NCBI GenBank assembly: GCA_047633055.1
Contig: JBLIEI010000017.1
Location: forward strand, 6,314 to 70,313
Length of the DNA: 64,000 nucleotides
Origin: CALJFL01 sp047633055
GTDB lineage: Bacteria; Pseudomonadota; Gammaproteobacteria; Pseudomonadales; Halieaceae
Reading direction: 5' to 3'
The notes under the pieces were generated by a model. That model had not been told where the DNA came from. It worked only from the letters and a program-made list of their open reading frames with translations, and made no database searches. The position numbers and the translations under genes are program-made. This document shows, in pieces, positions 16,919-24,472 of this stretch (the first letter of the stretch is position 1; the number at the start of each line of letters is the position of its first letter).

Positions 16919-17773
16919 ATGAAAAAATTGTTTTATGGCCTGATCGGCGTGCTAGTGCTGGCGGGGACGTTCGTCCTGGCGTTGCCGACGATTCTGCACA
17001 AGGCGGGTCTGCACCCTGAGTATCAAGGCCCCACAGTTGCACTGCCAGCTAAGCGCGCCCTGGTGATTACCACCAGTCATGACGTGCTTGCCGCTCGTGG
17101 CGAGACCGATGGTCCCGCTACCGGAGTAGTTGCTTCGGAGCTAACGCATCCCTATTACGTTTTTCTTGATGGCGGCATGCAGGTTGAAGTGGCCAGTATA
17201 AAAGGGGGTAAAATTCCGGTTGCTCCGGATTCGCTGTCGCGTATTTCAGCCACGCCGGAGACAGAACGCTTTCTACAGGATTCAATTTTTAAAGCTAAGG
17301 TAGATAAGTCGATCAAGATCGACGACGTTGATTTCACCGACTACGACATTATTTTTCTGGCCGGTGGTTGGGGCGCGGCCTATGACCTTGGTTATTCTCC
17401 CGTGTTGGCGAACAAGATCAGTGATGCCTACTACGCTGACAGCAAACCGGTGATCGGCGGCGTCTGCCACGGCGTGCTCGGTCTGATCAATGCCAAAGAT
17501 CGCGATGGCAATTTGCTGATCGCCGGGCGTCGCATGACCGGGGTTAGCGACAAACAGATTAAAGAACTCAATATTGAAATCACCCCACAGCACCCTGAAA
17601 CCGAATTGCGCAAGGCCGGTGCTCTTTACGAGAGTCAGAGCGCATTTCGCGATATGTTTGCCACTCATGTCGTGGTGGATAACGAGAAGCGTTTTGTCAC
17701 CGGGCAAAACCAGAACTCCAGCACCGCAACCGCTCACAAAATGATGCAGGTCGTTGCGGGTCGCGGACAGTAA
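16919..17773 (+). CDS. DJ-1/PfpI family protein, membrane anchored
   Basis: The 284-residue protein starts with a hydrophobic anchor (KKLFYGLIGVLVLAGTFVLALP). The class I glutamine-amidotransferase-like domain follows: HPYYVFLDGG, DYDIIFLAGGWGAAYDL and IGGVCHGVLGL, where the Cys of VCHG is the expected nucleophile, as in Hsp31-like chaperones/glyoxalases. The signal anchor suggests a periplasmic location, which is unusual for this family. The start at 16919 is preferred over 16886 because AAGGGGA precedes it. A role in removing reactive carbonyl products is possible. Confidence 0.8.
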   Translation: MKKLFYGLIGVLVLAGTFVLALPTILHKAGLHPEYQGPTVALPAKRALVITTSHDVLAARGETDGPATGVVASELTHPYYVFLDGGMQVEVASIKGGKIPVAPDSLSRISATPETERFLQDSIFKAKVDKSIKIDDVDFTDYDIIFLAGGWGAAYDLGYSPVLANKISDAYYADSKPVIGGVCHGVLGLINAKDRDGNLLIAGRRMTGVSDKQIKELNIEITPQHPETELRKAGALYESQSAFRDMFATHVVVDNEKRFVTGQNQNSSTATAHKMMQVVAGRGQ

Positions 17774-17791
17774 TATTGAAAGGAGATTACA

Positions 17792-18190
17792 TTGAACAAA
17801 GTGCTTAAGTTGTTGGTGCTATTACCAGCGATTCTTTTTGTGGTCACGGGAGTTCGCTGGCTAGTGGCGCCCGCGGGAATAGCGCCTGATTTTGGCCTGA
17901 CGCTGGCTGAAGGTATTGGGCTCAGTTCCCAGATCGGCGACATGGCCGGCTTCTTCCTGACGCTGGGCAGCTGCATGCTCATTGCCCTGATTAGTGAACG
18001 TCGCAGTTGGTACTACCCACCCATGATGTTACTGGCGATCACAGCCCTGGGTCGAATCGTCGCCTGGCTATTGCACGATGCCACCCTTGCGGTCAGTCAG
18101 ATCACGGTAGAGGTGGTGGTGGCACTTATTCTGCTGCTTGCATCCCGCCGCTTGCCGCAAGCGCTTTCCACAACAGATTTGAAGGGGTGA
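17792..18190 (+). CDS. Small four-helix membrane protein (DUF4345-like)
   Basis: The 132-residue protein has four predicted transmembrane helices, with VTGVRWLVAPAG after the first and ALGRIVAWLLHD before the last; this layout resembles DUF4345 membrane proteins, whose function is unknown. The start is TTG (17792) with AGGAGA in front. Its stop overlaps the GTG start of the sulfatase (GTGA, 18187-18190), so the two are translationally coupled. It may help the sulfatase or its substrate at the membrane. Confidence 0.6.
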   Translation: MNKVLKLLVLLPAILFVVTGVRWLVAPAGIAPDFGLTLAEGIGLSSQIGDMAGFFLTLGSCMLIALISERRSWYYPPMMLLAITALGRIVAWLLHDATLAVSQITVEVVVALILLLASRRLPQALSTTDLKG

Positions 18191-20031
18191 CACGGCTTTT
18201 TTCACGGCAGATTTTTTGTGTCTCTGTACTGTGGGTAGGCTTTGTGAGTACGGGGGCGTTTGCTGTCGAACCACTAGCGGATGTCGAAGTGGACACAACG
18301 CAGCAGCGCTCCGTAAGTACAGTACGTCCCAATATCGTGTTCATCCTTGCAGATGATCTGGGCTATACCGATATTGCGCCTTACGGCAGTGAGGTGAATA
18401 CGCCAAGCCTGAGTGCGCTGGCCGAGCAGGGCTTGCGCTTTACCAATTACCACACTGCAGCGAACTGCGCGCCCGCCAGGGCGATGCTTCTCACCGGGGT
18501 AGACAGTCACCTCGCGGGGGTGCCTAACATTCCCGAAATGCTGGCCCCGCAACAGCGGGTGCACGCCAACTATCAAGGCGTACTGGGGGATGACGTAGTG
18601 ACCGTGGCGACATTGTTAGAAGACGCCGGTTACCACACCTATATGGCGGGTAAATGGCATCTTGGCATGGAGCCCCACAAACGGCCCAGCCGGCGCGGCT
18701 TTGCGCGCACCATGGCCATGATGGATTCAGGCGCTGATAATTGGGAGCAACGCCCCTATATTGCACTCTATGACCAGGCCAACTGGTTTGCCGATGGGGA
18801 GCGGTTTACGCTACCGGAGGATTTTTATTCCTCGCGTTTTTTGGTCGATAAGATGATTGAGTTCATCGACAGCAATCTGCCAGACGGCAAACCTTTCTTC
18901 GCCTACCTGCCATTTATGGCCGTGCATTCACCGGTGCAGGCTCCTCAGCAATACATCGACCGCTACATGGGCATGTACGATTCTGGTTGGGACGCGCTGC
19001 GTCAGCAGCGTATGGAGCGAGCAGCAGCCCTGGGCATCGTGCCGCCAGACACACCCATGGTACGCATGGCAACGACAGGGGAATGGGATGCGCTCAGTGA
19101 AGAGCGCAGACACTATCAGGCCAAACGCATGGCGGTTTACGCCGGCATGATTGAGGCCATGGATTTCCATATCGGTCGTCTGATCGAGTTCCTCAAGCAG
19201 CGGGGGGAATACGACAACACGATTTTTATTTTTACTTCAGACAACGGCAGCGAGGCCAGCGGCCCCGCCGAGCCCAGAGCCTTTCCCCAGCGACTGGTTC
19301 CAGAGAATCTCGGTTACAACCTGGACTACGACAACCTGGGTCTGCAAGGCAGCTACAGCACACTCGGCCCCAGCTTCGCCAGCGCTTCTGCGAGCCCCCT
19401 GGCGTACTATAAATTTTATGCGGGGGAAGGGGGGATGCGGGTGCCGCTGATCATCGCGGGAAAACATGCTGTCGCCCAGCAACAACTGACACAGGCATTT
19501 GCATGGGCAACCGACATCACTCCCACAATTCTGTCTCTGGCTGCTATTTCTCCACCTGGAGAACGCTACGCAGGTCGACCCGTGCAGCCAATAACAGGGC
19601 GTGATCTGACACCTCTGCTATCCGGTAAGGTTGAGCGGGTCTACGGTTCCGATGATTCGGTCGGCTATGAACTGACCGATCACGGCGTCCTGTTTCAGGG
19701 CGACTATAAGCTGGTTGCAAACCAACCACCGGTTGGTGATGGTCGATGGCGTCTGTTCAATATCGTCGATGATCCGGGCGAGACAGAAGATATATCCGCA
19801 TCACAAGCACTGCGCTTCCAGCGTATGTTGTCTCGTTATGAGCAGTACTGTCGCGATAACAAGGTGGTGCCGGTGCCGCCGGGTTATACCCAGATAAAGC
19901 AGTTGTTTTCTAACATCCTGCTGCAGTACCGCGACGCAACCCTTATGTTTTTGCTAACAGTGCTGGTGTTACTGCCGTTTTATGTTGCTTACCGGATGAA
20001 GAGTCAAATGAAGAGGACACCCAAACCATGA
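18187..20031 (+). CDS. Arylsulfatase-like sulfatase with C-terminal TM
   Basis: Sulfatases hydrolyse sulfate esters and need a formylglycine made from Cys in C-x-P/A-x-R; here it is C94-A-P-A-R. Other landmarks are PNIVFILADDLGY (metal aspartates 56-57), MAGKWHLG and FTSDNGS. Length is 614 residues. A signal sequence (up to about 26) leads it to the periplasm, and LMFLLTVLVLLPFYVAY at the C-terminus followed by basic residues would anchor it in the inner membrane. The GTG start at 18187 overlaps the previous stop; the upstream extension of the frame is a shadow of that gene. Substrate unknown; it could equally be a phosphonate/arylester hydrolase of the same superfamily. No formylglycine-generating enzyme gene is in the window. 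Confidence 0.9.
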   Translation: MTRLFSRQIFCVSVLWVGFVSTGAFAVEPLADVEVDTTQQRSVSTVRPNIVFILADDLGYTDIAPYGSEVNTPSLSALAEQGLRFTNYHTAANCAPARAMLLTGVDSHLAGVPNIPEMLAPQQRVHANYQGVLGDDVVTVATLLEDAGYHTYMAGKWHLGMEPHKRPSRRGFARTMAMMDSGADNWEQRPYIALYDQANWFADGERFTLPEDFYSSRFLVDKMIEFIDSNLPDGKPFFAYLPFMAVHSPVQAPQQYIDRYMGMYDSGWDALRQQRMERAAALGIVPPDTPMVRMATTGEWDALSEERRHYQAKRMAVYAGMIEAMDFHIGRLIEFLKQRGEYDNTIFIFTSDNGSEASGPAEPRAFPQRLVPENLGYNLDYDNLGLQGSYSTLGPSFASASASPLAYYKFYAGEGGMRVPLIIAGKHAVAQQQLTQAFAWATDITPTILSLAAISPPGERYAGRPVQPITGRDLTPLLSGKVERVYGSDDSVGYELTDHGVLFQGDYKLVANQPPVGDGRWRLFNIVDDPGETEDISASQALRFQRMLSRYEQYCRDNKVVPVPPGYTQIKQLFSNILLQYRDATLMFLLTVLVLLPFYVAYRMKSQMKRTPKP

Positions 20032-20093
20032 AACGTAAACACTGGCTCAGTGCCTCCCATTCTCATTGTTAAGTCCACGAAGGGTGCCCTCTG

Positions 20094-20468
20094 ATGATTA
20101 TTCGACGTGCTCTTTTACTTTGCGTCTTACTGTTCGCACCAGTTGCTTTCAGCGCAGATATTTCAGGAATCTGGAAACACGCCCAAAATCCAGCCTGGAT
20201 TGAGATTCGACTGGAGGAGGGTAGTGGCACTGTGGTGCGTAACGATAAATTTCCTGATCGCGTGGGTCGCAAGATACTGAATGATCTGGCAGCCGACAAA
20301 TCCAAACAGGGTTTGTGGCATGGCCAGATCTATGCCGAGAAGCTGGGAGAGTACAAGGACGTGGAAGTTTCTCTACCCGAGGCCGACCGGATGCTCATCA
20401 AGGGCAGGGTCGGTTTTATAAGCCGCACCGTGCAGTGGGTGCGCGTGGATAAAATACCCGCGCGCTAG
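20094..20468 (+). CDS. DUF2147 exported protein
   Basis: The 124-residue protein has a signal peptide (LLLCVLLFAPVAFSA) followed by a compact domain with ISGIWKHAQNPAWIEIRLEEG, GLWHGQIYAEKLG and LIKGRVGFISRTVQWVRV, the order of conserved strands in DUF2147, a small lipocalin-like periplasmic fold. A binding role is plausible. It is the last gene of the rightward operon, 62 bases after the sulfatase. Confidence 0.75.
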   Translation: MIIRRALLLCVLLFAPVAFSADISGIWKHAQNPAWIEIRLEEGSGTVVRNDKFPDRVGRKILNDLAADKSKQGLWHGQIYAEKLGEYKDVEVSLPEADRMLIKGRVGFISRTVQWVRVDKIPAR

Positions 20469-20792
20469 AAAGATCAAATAAATCAAGCGACAGAAGCGCT
20501 TGATCAGCGTACTGGAAGGCCCGCCAGAGCGTCTCGCTGAATTTCGATAGCAGACCGCCAAACGGCGCAGACAGAATAGGCAATATCGATGTAGCTGTGA
20601 CTTTAGCCCAGAATCCGGCCCTGGGGGAGGTCGGGCGAGCTGAATATGGCGGGCATAAGGTGGGCCGCGTTATATCCATGTTCCAAAAGATACGGCGCGC
20701 CTGCTATTACAGGTGCCACAGTATCGATAATCGTCAATGCGAGATAAATATTTTTTTCGATTCATAGATAGCTTGCTCAACCTTAGGTTTCT
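20469..20792. other. Gene-free convergent intergenic region
   Basis: This lies between two convergent operons. Frames here show no recognisable domain. CAAATAAATCAAGCGACAGAAGCGCTTGA (around 20475-20504) contains an AAGCG/CGCTT-type hairpin that may terminate the rightward operon. Confidence 0.4.
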
Positions 20793-21833
20793 TTATTCGA
20801 CTGAAAGCATGTTCTCGATACCGGTGCCCTCAATCAGCGCATCGACACTTACGCGCTCTGCCTCGCTGAGCGCCCGATAACGTTCATTGGTCCATCGCAG
20901 GCATTTGGCCTGGTAGGGGAAGGTCTGCTGGATCCAGGGTGCGCCGCCTATCTCGGTATCCCAGGTCTTGTCGCCCGCCGCAGCGGCGCGGGCGTTGGCC
21001 AGTTGCGCGGGGGCAAACATGCGCCCGATTTCCTCCAATAGGCCGCGCAAGCTCTCGGGCTGATCTGCCAGGCTAACCCAATCTTGCTCTGTCGGCTCAA
21101 GTCCGCTGGGGTCGCGCATGAGATCGACCCAGGCAACTGTGCGGGGAGAAACTTCGTGGGCAATCGCTCTGGGTGTTGGGTCGAAACCTACTAATTGGCT
21201 TAACTGGCCGTAGAGGCCGAAGTCTCCAGCAGCAGGGCGGTTGCCCAGCATGTACTTCTGGTTGCCCAGATGATTTTCCATGGCGGCCAGAAAGCGCCGG
21301 TAGCTGGCGTCGATTACCGCTGCGGTGGAGTCGTTGGAACCCACCACGTAAAGGCGGCTGATCTGGCGTTCCTCGACCCAGTGTTTGAACTCTTGATGGG
21401 CGTCCTTCGGCATGCTGACGTTCATGCTCAGCGGTAACAGGGTGCCGGCGTTGCCGGCGTCTAACTGTGCGTGCCAGCGATAATGGAACATGTACTTGGT
21501 ACACCACTCGTCAGCGAAGTCCTCGATCAGATAATCGATAAAGGCCAGAGCTGGGTCACAGGGTACTACCGAGCGGCCTGTGTAGGTATCCTCCAGGCGC
21601 CGGATAATAGGTGTGGAGTCGCACACGGCCTGCGTGTCTCCCGCCTCTTCAAAAAAGAAGGTAGGCTCGAAGATGGGCCTGGGTTTCGCCACGCCCATCG
21701 CCTCACAGGCCTGGGCAGGAATGCCCCAGTTCACCGCATAAGGCAGCCGCCGGTAGCGCAGTAGGGCTACCATTTTTTGTGTGTAGGGCGATCCAGTGCC
21801 GCCTACCAATCGAATTGGCTCGTCATGCGCCAT
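20793..21833 (-). CDS. Glutathione S-transferase family protein
   Basis: The 346-residue protein has an N-terminal thioredoxin-like domain (RLVGGTGSPYTQKMVALLRY...) and a helical C-terminal domain with NQKYMLGNRPAAGDFGLYGQL, the buried N-capping/hydrophobic staple region of GSTs (DFxLYxQ). It is longer than canonical GSTs (about 220) because of an insertion between the domains and a C-terminal extension. The SPYTQK sequence would place Ser or Tyr near the thiol. A detoxification or ring-cleavage/isomerisation step within the catabolic block is likely. It is the last gene of the leftward operon that starts with the DUF3604 gene at 26536. Confidence 0.8.
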   Translation of the reverse strand: MAHDEPIRLVGGTGSPYTQKMVALLRYRRLPYAVNWGIPAQACEAMGVAKPRPIFEPTFFFEEAGDTQAVCDSTPIIRRLEDTYTGRSVVPCDPALAFIDYLIEDFADEWCTKYMFHYRWHAQLDAGNAGTLLPLSMNVSMPKDAHQEFKHWVEERQISRLYVVGSNDSTAAVIDASYRRFLAAMENHLGNQKYMLGNRPAAGDFGLYGQLSQLVGFDPTPRAIAHEVSPRTVAWVDLMRDPSGLEPTEQDWVSLADQPESLRGLLEEIGRMFAPAQLANARAAAAGDKTWDTEIGGAPWIQQTFPYQAKCLRWTNERYRALSEAERVSVDALIEGTGIENMLSVE

Positions 21834-21856
21834 GAGTCATCTCCTACAAATTGGAA

Positions 21857-22897
21857 TCAGGGACGATTAACAACAATGTCGTCACTGTTAATGGGCAGTT
21901 CAAACCACATGAGGTCTTCTGTGAGAAGATAGTTGTCTGGCGCCCCACGCATGAAGACATCTGCCACGACAGAATTTGGCGGCACTGGTACCAGGTGATA
22001 GAAGGCCACCATGTCTACATTCGATTTTTCGCCGAGCTCAATCAGGGAGTCCGTCGAAGCGTGGTAGTCCATTACATCAAATACAATCCTGGATTGTCGT
22101 GACTGGCCCACTGCGCCTAATGCCTCCGACAGAGCTGTTACCGTCGGCAGTGATAGCGCGTCGTGCAGCAATAGATCAACCCCGTCGACTATCTTCCGCG
22201 TCTCGTCGGTTACGTTGCTGTCGCCGGAAATGACAACGCTGCGACCGCGGTAGTCAAAACGATAGCCCACGGCAGGATGAATGGGGGGATGCTCAGCAAC
22301 ATAGGCGCTTATCTTGAGATCCCCATCCTCAAGGATAACTCCCGGAGCAATCGTTTTGTGTTCCAATACCCCTAGTGCTGGTGGTAGCAAGTCTTCTCCA
22401 TGGTGACCCGTGCGATAAATTCGATCCTGCCGGTAGCCCGCATTGACGGCATCGGTCACTTCGGCAACGCCGCGAGGGCCATACACGGTTAATGGTGCCG
22501 GCCGGCCCCTTACCCAGGAGCCGAGGTTCACTTCGTAAATTTCCGCTATGTGGTCGGAGTGGAAATGCGTGAGTAACAGGCCCTGCAAACGTTCCGTGGG
22601 CAACCCCAGGCGATTGATATTGTCAGTAGAGCCGGCACCCGAGTCGATCAGGTAAAAATGCTCCGGCGTTATGACCGCGATACAGGCCTGCGCCTGACCC
22701 ATTCCCAGCGGCGATGCGCTGCCACAGACATAGACCCTGAGGCTTTCTGATTCCGGCAGGGGCACGGCGCCGCGTTTGGCAATAACTGCCGTGCCGCGCT
22801 CAAGCGCCGCATCCTGCACTGCGGGTACTTTGAGTAACGCGCGGCCAACGCCGACAATAACCAGTAGGCCAAGAAATAGTATTAGTATTTTCTTCAT
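21857..22897 (-). CDS. MBL-fold hydrolase, membrane anchored
   Basis: The 346-residue protein has an N-terminal hydrophobic anchor (ILILFLGLLVIVGVGRALL) and a metallo-beta-lactamase fold: LTHFHSDHIAEI (HxHxDH), HPPIHPAVGYRF and VVISGDSNVTDE. The arrangement resembles the RNase Z/arylsulfatase-like branch of MBL enzymes that use two zinc ions. With the anchor the domain is probably periplasmic, so an RNase role is unlikely; ester or lactone hydrolysis is more plausible, fitting the neighbouring Baeyer-Villiger-like monooxygenase, which would make esters or lactones. Confidence 0.85.
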   Translation of the reverse strand: MKKILILFLGLLVIVGVGRALLKVPAVQDAALERGTAVIAKRGAVPLPESESLRVYVCGSASPLGMGQAQACIAVITPEHFYLIDSGAGSTDNINRLGLPTERLQGLLLTHFHSDHIAEIYEVNLGSWVRGRPAPLTVYGPRGVAEVTDAVNAGYRQDRIYRTGHHGEDLLPPALGVLEHKTIAPGVILEDGDLKISAYVAEHPPIHPAVGYRFDYRGRSVVISGDSNVTDETRKIVDGVDLLLHDALSLPTVTALSEALGAVGQSRQSRIVFDVMDYHASTDSLIELGEKSNVDMVAFYHLVPVPPNSVVADVFMRGAPDNYLLTEDLMWFELPINSDDIVVNRP

Positions 22898-23010
22898 TTC
22901 TTAGGGTCCATTGAAGATCTGTCGGTTTAATCTGCAGGGTAGAGAATGGGTGAAGGCCTGGCGCGTTATGATTGATACACAATGACTATTTTTGGATAAA
23001 AATTGGGTCA

Positions 23011-24465
23011 TTAGCGAAACTCCAACTCGTCATCATTCAGGCGGCCAAGACGCAAACCGATGAAGTCTCTGATGTAATTTTGGTAGTTCTTCCAGGGTAG
23101 GCGATTGCCATTTTTGGGCATCAGCTCTCGTGCACGCAGCACATAACCAGCGTCGAAATCCAGCAGGGGCACTTCATCAATTTCCCCCTTCATGGTCGGA
23201 GTCACTGTTGAATAGTTGCCGCGGTCCATTTTATTAAGCAATCGGCAGACGTATTTTCCTGTCAAATCGGTTTTGAGGGTCCAGGAAGAATTGGTATAGC
23301 CCACTGTAAATGCCATATTAGGCATTCCAGAGAACATCATCCCCCGGTAGATAAAGTGCTCGGTTAAGTCGAGCTCCTTGCCATCAAGGCTGTGCTTAAC
23401 GCCGCCAGCAAACTTAAGATTCAGGCCCGTCGCCAGGATCACAATATCAGCATCAAGTTGCTTGCCGGACTTGAGCTGGATACCTTCGCCGTTGAACATA
23501 TCAACGTGATCGGTCACCACCTCGGCGCGCCCCTCGCGTATCGCGGTAAACAGATCGCCATCGGGCACCGCGCACAACCGCTGGTCCCAGGGATTGTAGT
23601 CAGGGGTAAAGTGGGTGGCGACATCATAATCTGGCCCCAAAGCTTTTTTCACCCCACCAAGCAGGATTTTTTTTAGCTCTTGCGGTTTCCGACGCGATAG
23701 CTGGTAGATATAAATCTGAAACAACACCTTTTTCCAGCGGGTCAGCCTGAAAGCCCAACTATTCGGTAACCACTTGCGCAGTTTTTTTACCATTGGATCT
23801 TCCGCGGGTAGGCTGGCGATATAGGTTGGCGTGCGCTGTAACATCACCAGGCTGGCCGTGTCTTTGGACATCGCTGGCACCAGTGTCACCGCGGTGGCCC
23901 CACTGCCGATCACTACAACTCGCTTGCCCTGGTAATCCAGGTCTTCAGGCCAATGCTGTGAGTGAACGACCTGTCCGCTAAAGACATCGATGCCGGCAAA
24001 CTCTGGTGTATAACCTTGCTCGTAGTCGTAGTAGCCGCTGCAATTAAACATAAACTTGCAGCTTATTGTTACTTGCTGACCGGTATCGCCGCGCTCGGCG
24101 GTCACCAGCCAGCGATTGTCGGTGGATGACCAGTTGGCGGCCACTACCTTGTGCTGATAACGGATGTGCTGCTCCACGTCATATTCTGCTGCTGCCTCAC
24201 GAATATAACTGAGGATTTTGTGGCCGTCGGCGATCGTCGACTTGTCCTTCCAGGGCTTGAAGCCATAGCTGTACGTGTACATGTCGCTGTCGGAACGAAA
24301 ACCAGGGTAGCGGAATAAATCCCAGGTGCCACCGCTGGTTTCGCGTGATTCGAGGATCATAAAGTTGTGGTTCGGGCAATTGCGGCGCAACTGACAAGCA
24401 CCGCCGATACCCGCCAGGCCGGCGCCGATAATCAGCACATCGACCGATTCAAATTGTTTAGTCAT
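23011..24465 (-). CDS. Flavin-containing (Baeyer-Villiger type) monooxygenase
   Basis: The 484-residue enzyme has the FAD motif IIGAGLAGIGGA (12-23), GGTWDLFRYPG, the FMO/BVMO identifying sequence FSGQVVHSQHW and a second dinucleotide motif VVVIGSGATAV for NADPH. ATGLNLK occurs near the C-terminal region. Such enzymes insert oxygen into ketones or oxidise heteroatoms in hydrophobic substrates. It follows the DUF3604 gene by seven bases, so they are co-transcribed, and the MBL hydrolase and GST follow. Cytoplasmic. The order FMO, MBL hydrolase fits ketone to ester/lactone to hydroxy-acid conversion; this is inference. Confidence 0.9.
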   Translation of the reverse strand: MTKQFESVDVLIIGAGLAGIGGACQLRRNCPNHNFMILESRETSGGTWDLFRYPGFRSDSDMYTYSYGFKPWKDKSTIADGHKILSYIREAAAEYDVEQHIRYQHKVVAANWSSTDNRWLVTAERGDTGQQVTISCKFMFNCSGYYDYEQGYTPEFAGIDVFSGQVVHSQHWPEDLDYQGKRVVVIGSGATAVTLVPAMSKDTASLVMLQRTPTYIASLPAEDPMVKKLRKWLPNSWAFRLTRWKKVLFQIYIYQLSRRKPQELKKILLGGVKKALGPDYDVATHFTPDYNPWDQRLCAVPDGDLFTAIREGRAEVVTDHVDMFNGEGIQLKSGKQLDADIVILATGLNLKFAGGVKHSLDGKELDLTEHFIYRGMMFSGMPNMAFTVGYTNSSWTLKTDLTGKYVCRLLNKMDRGNYSTVTPTMKGEIDEVPLLDFDAGYVLRARELMPKNGNRLPWKNYQNYIRDFIGLRLGRLNDDELEFR

Positions 24466-24472
24466 AGCAATA

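Noticed and set aside
18007..18186. Upstream extension of the sulfatase frame
   Set aside because: It overlaps the four-helix membrane protein in another frame and has no export signal; GTG 18187 gives a signal peptide and coupling overlap.
20416..20679. Minus-strand frame overlapping the DUF2147 gene end
   Set aside because: Shadow of the real gene in part, no domain or start signal.
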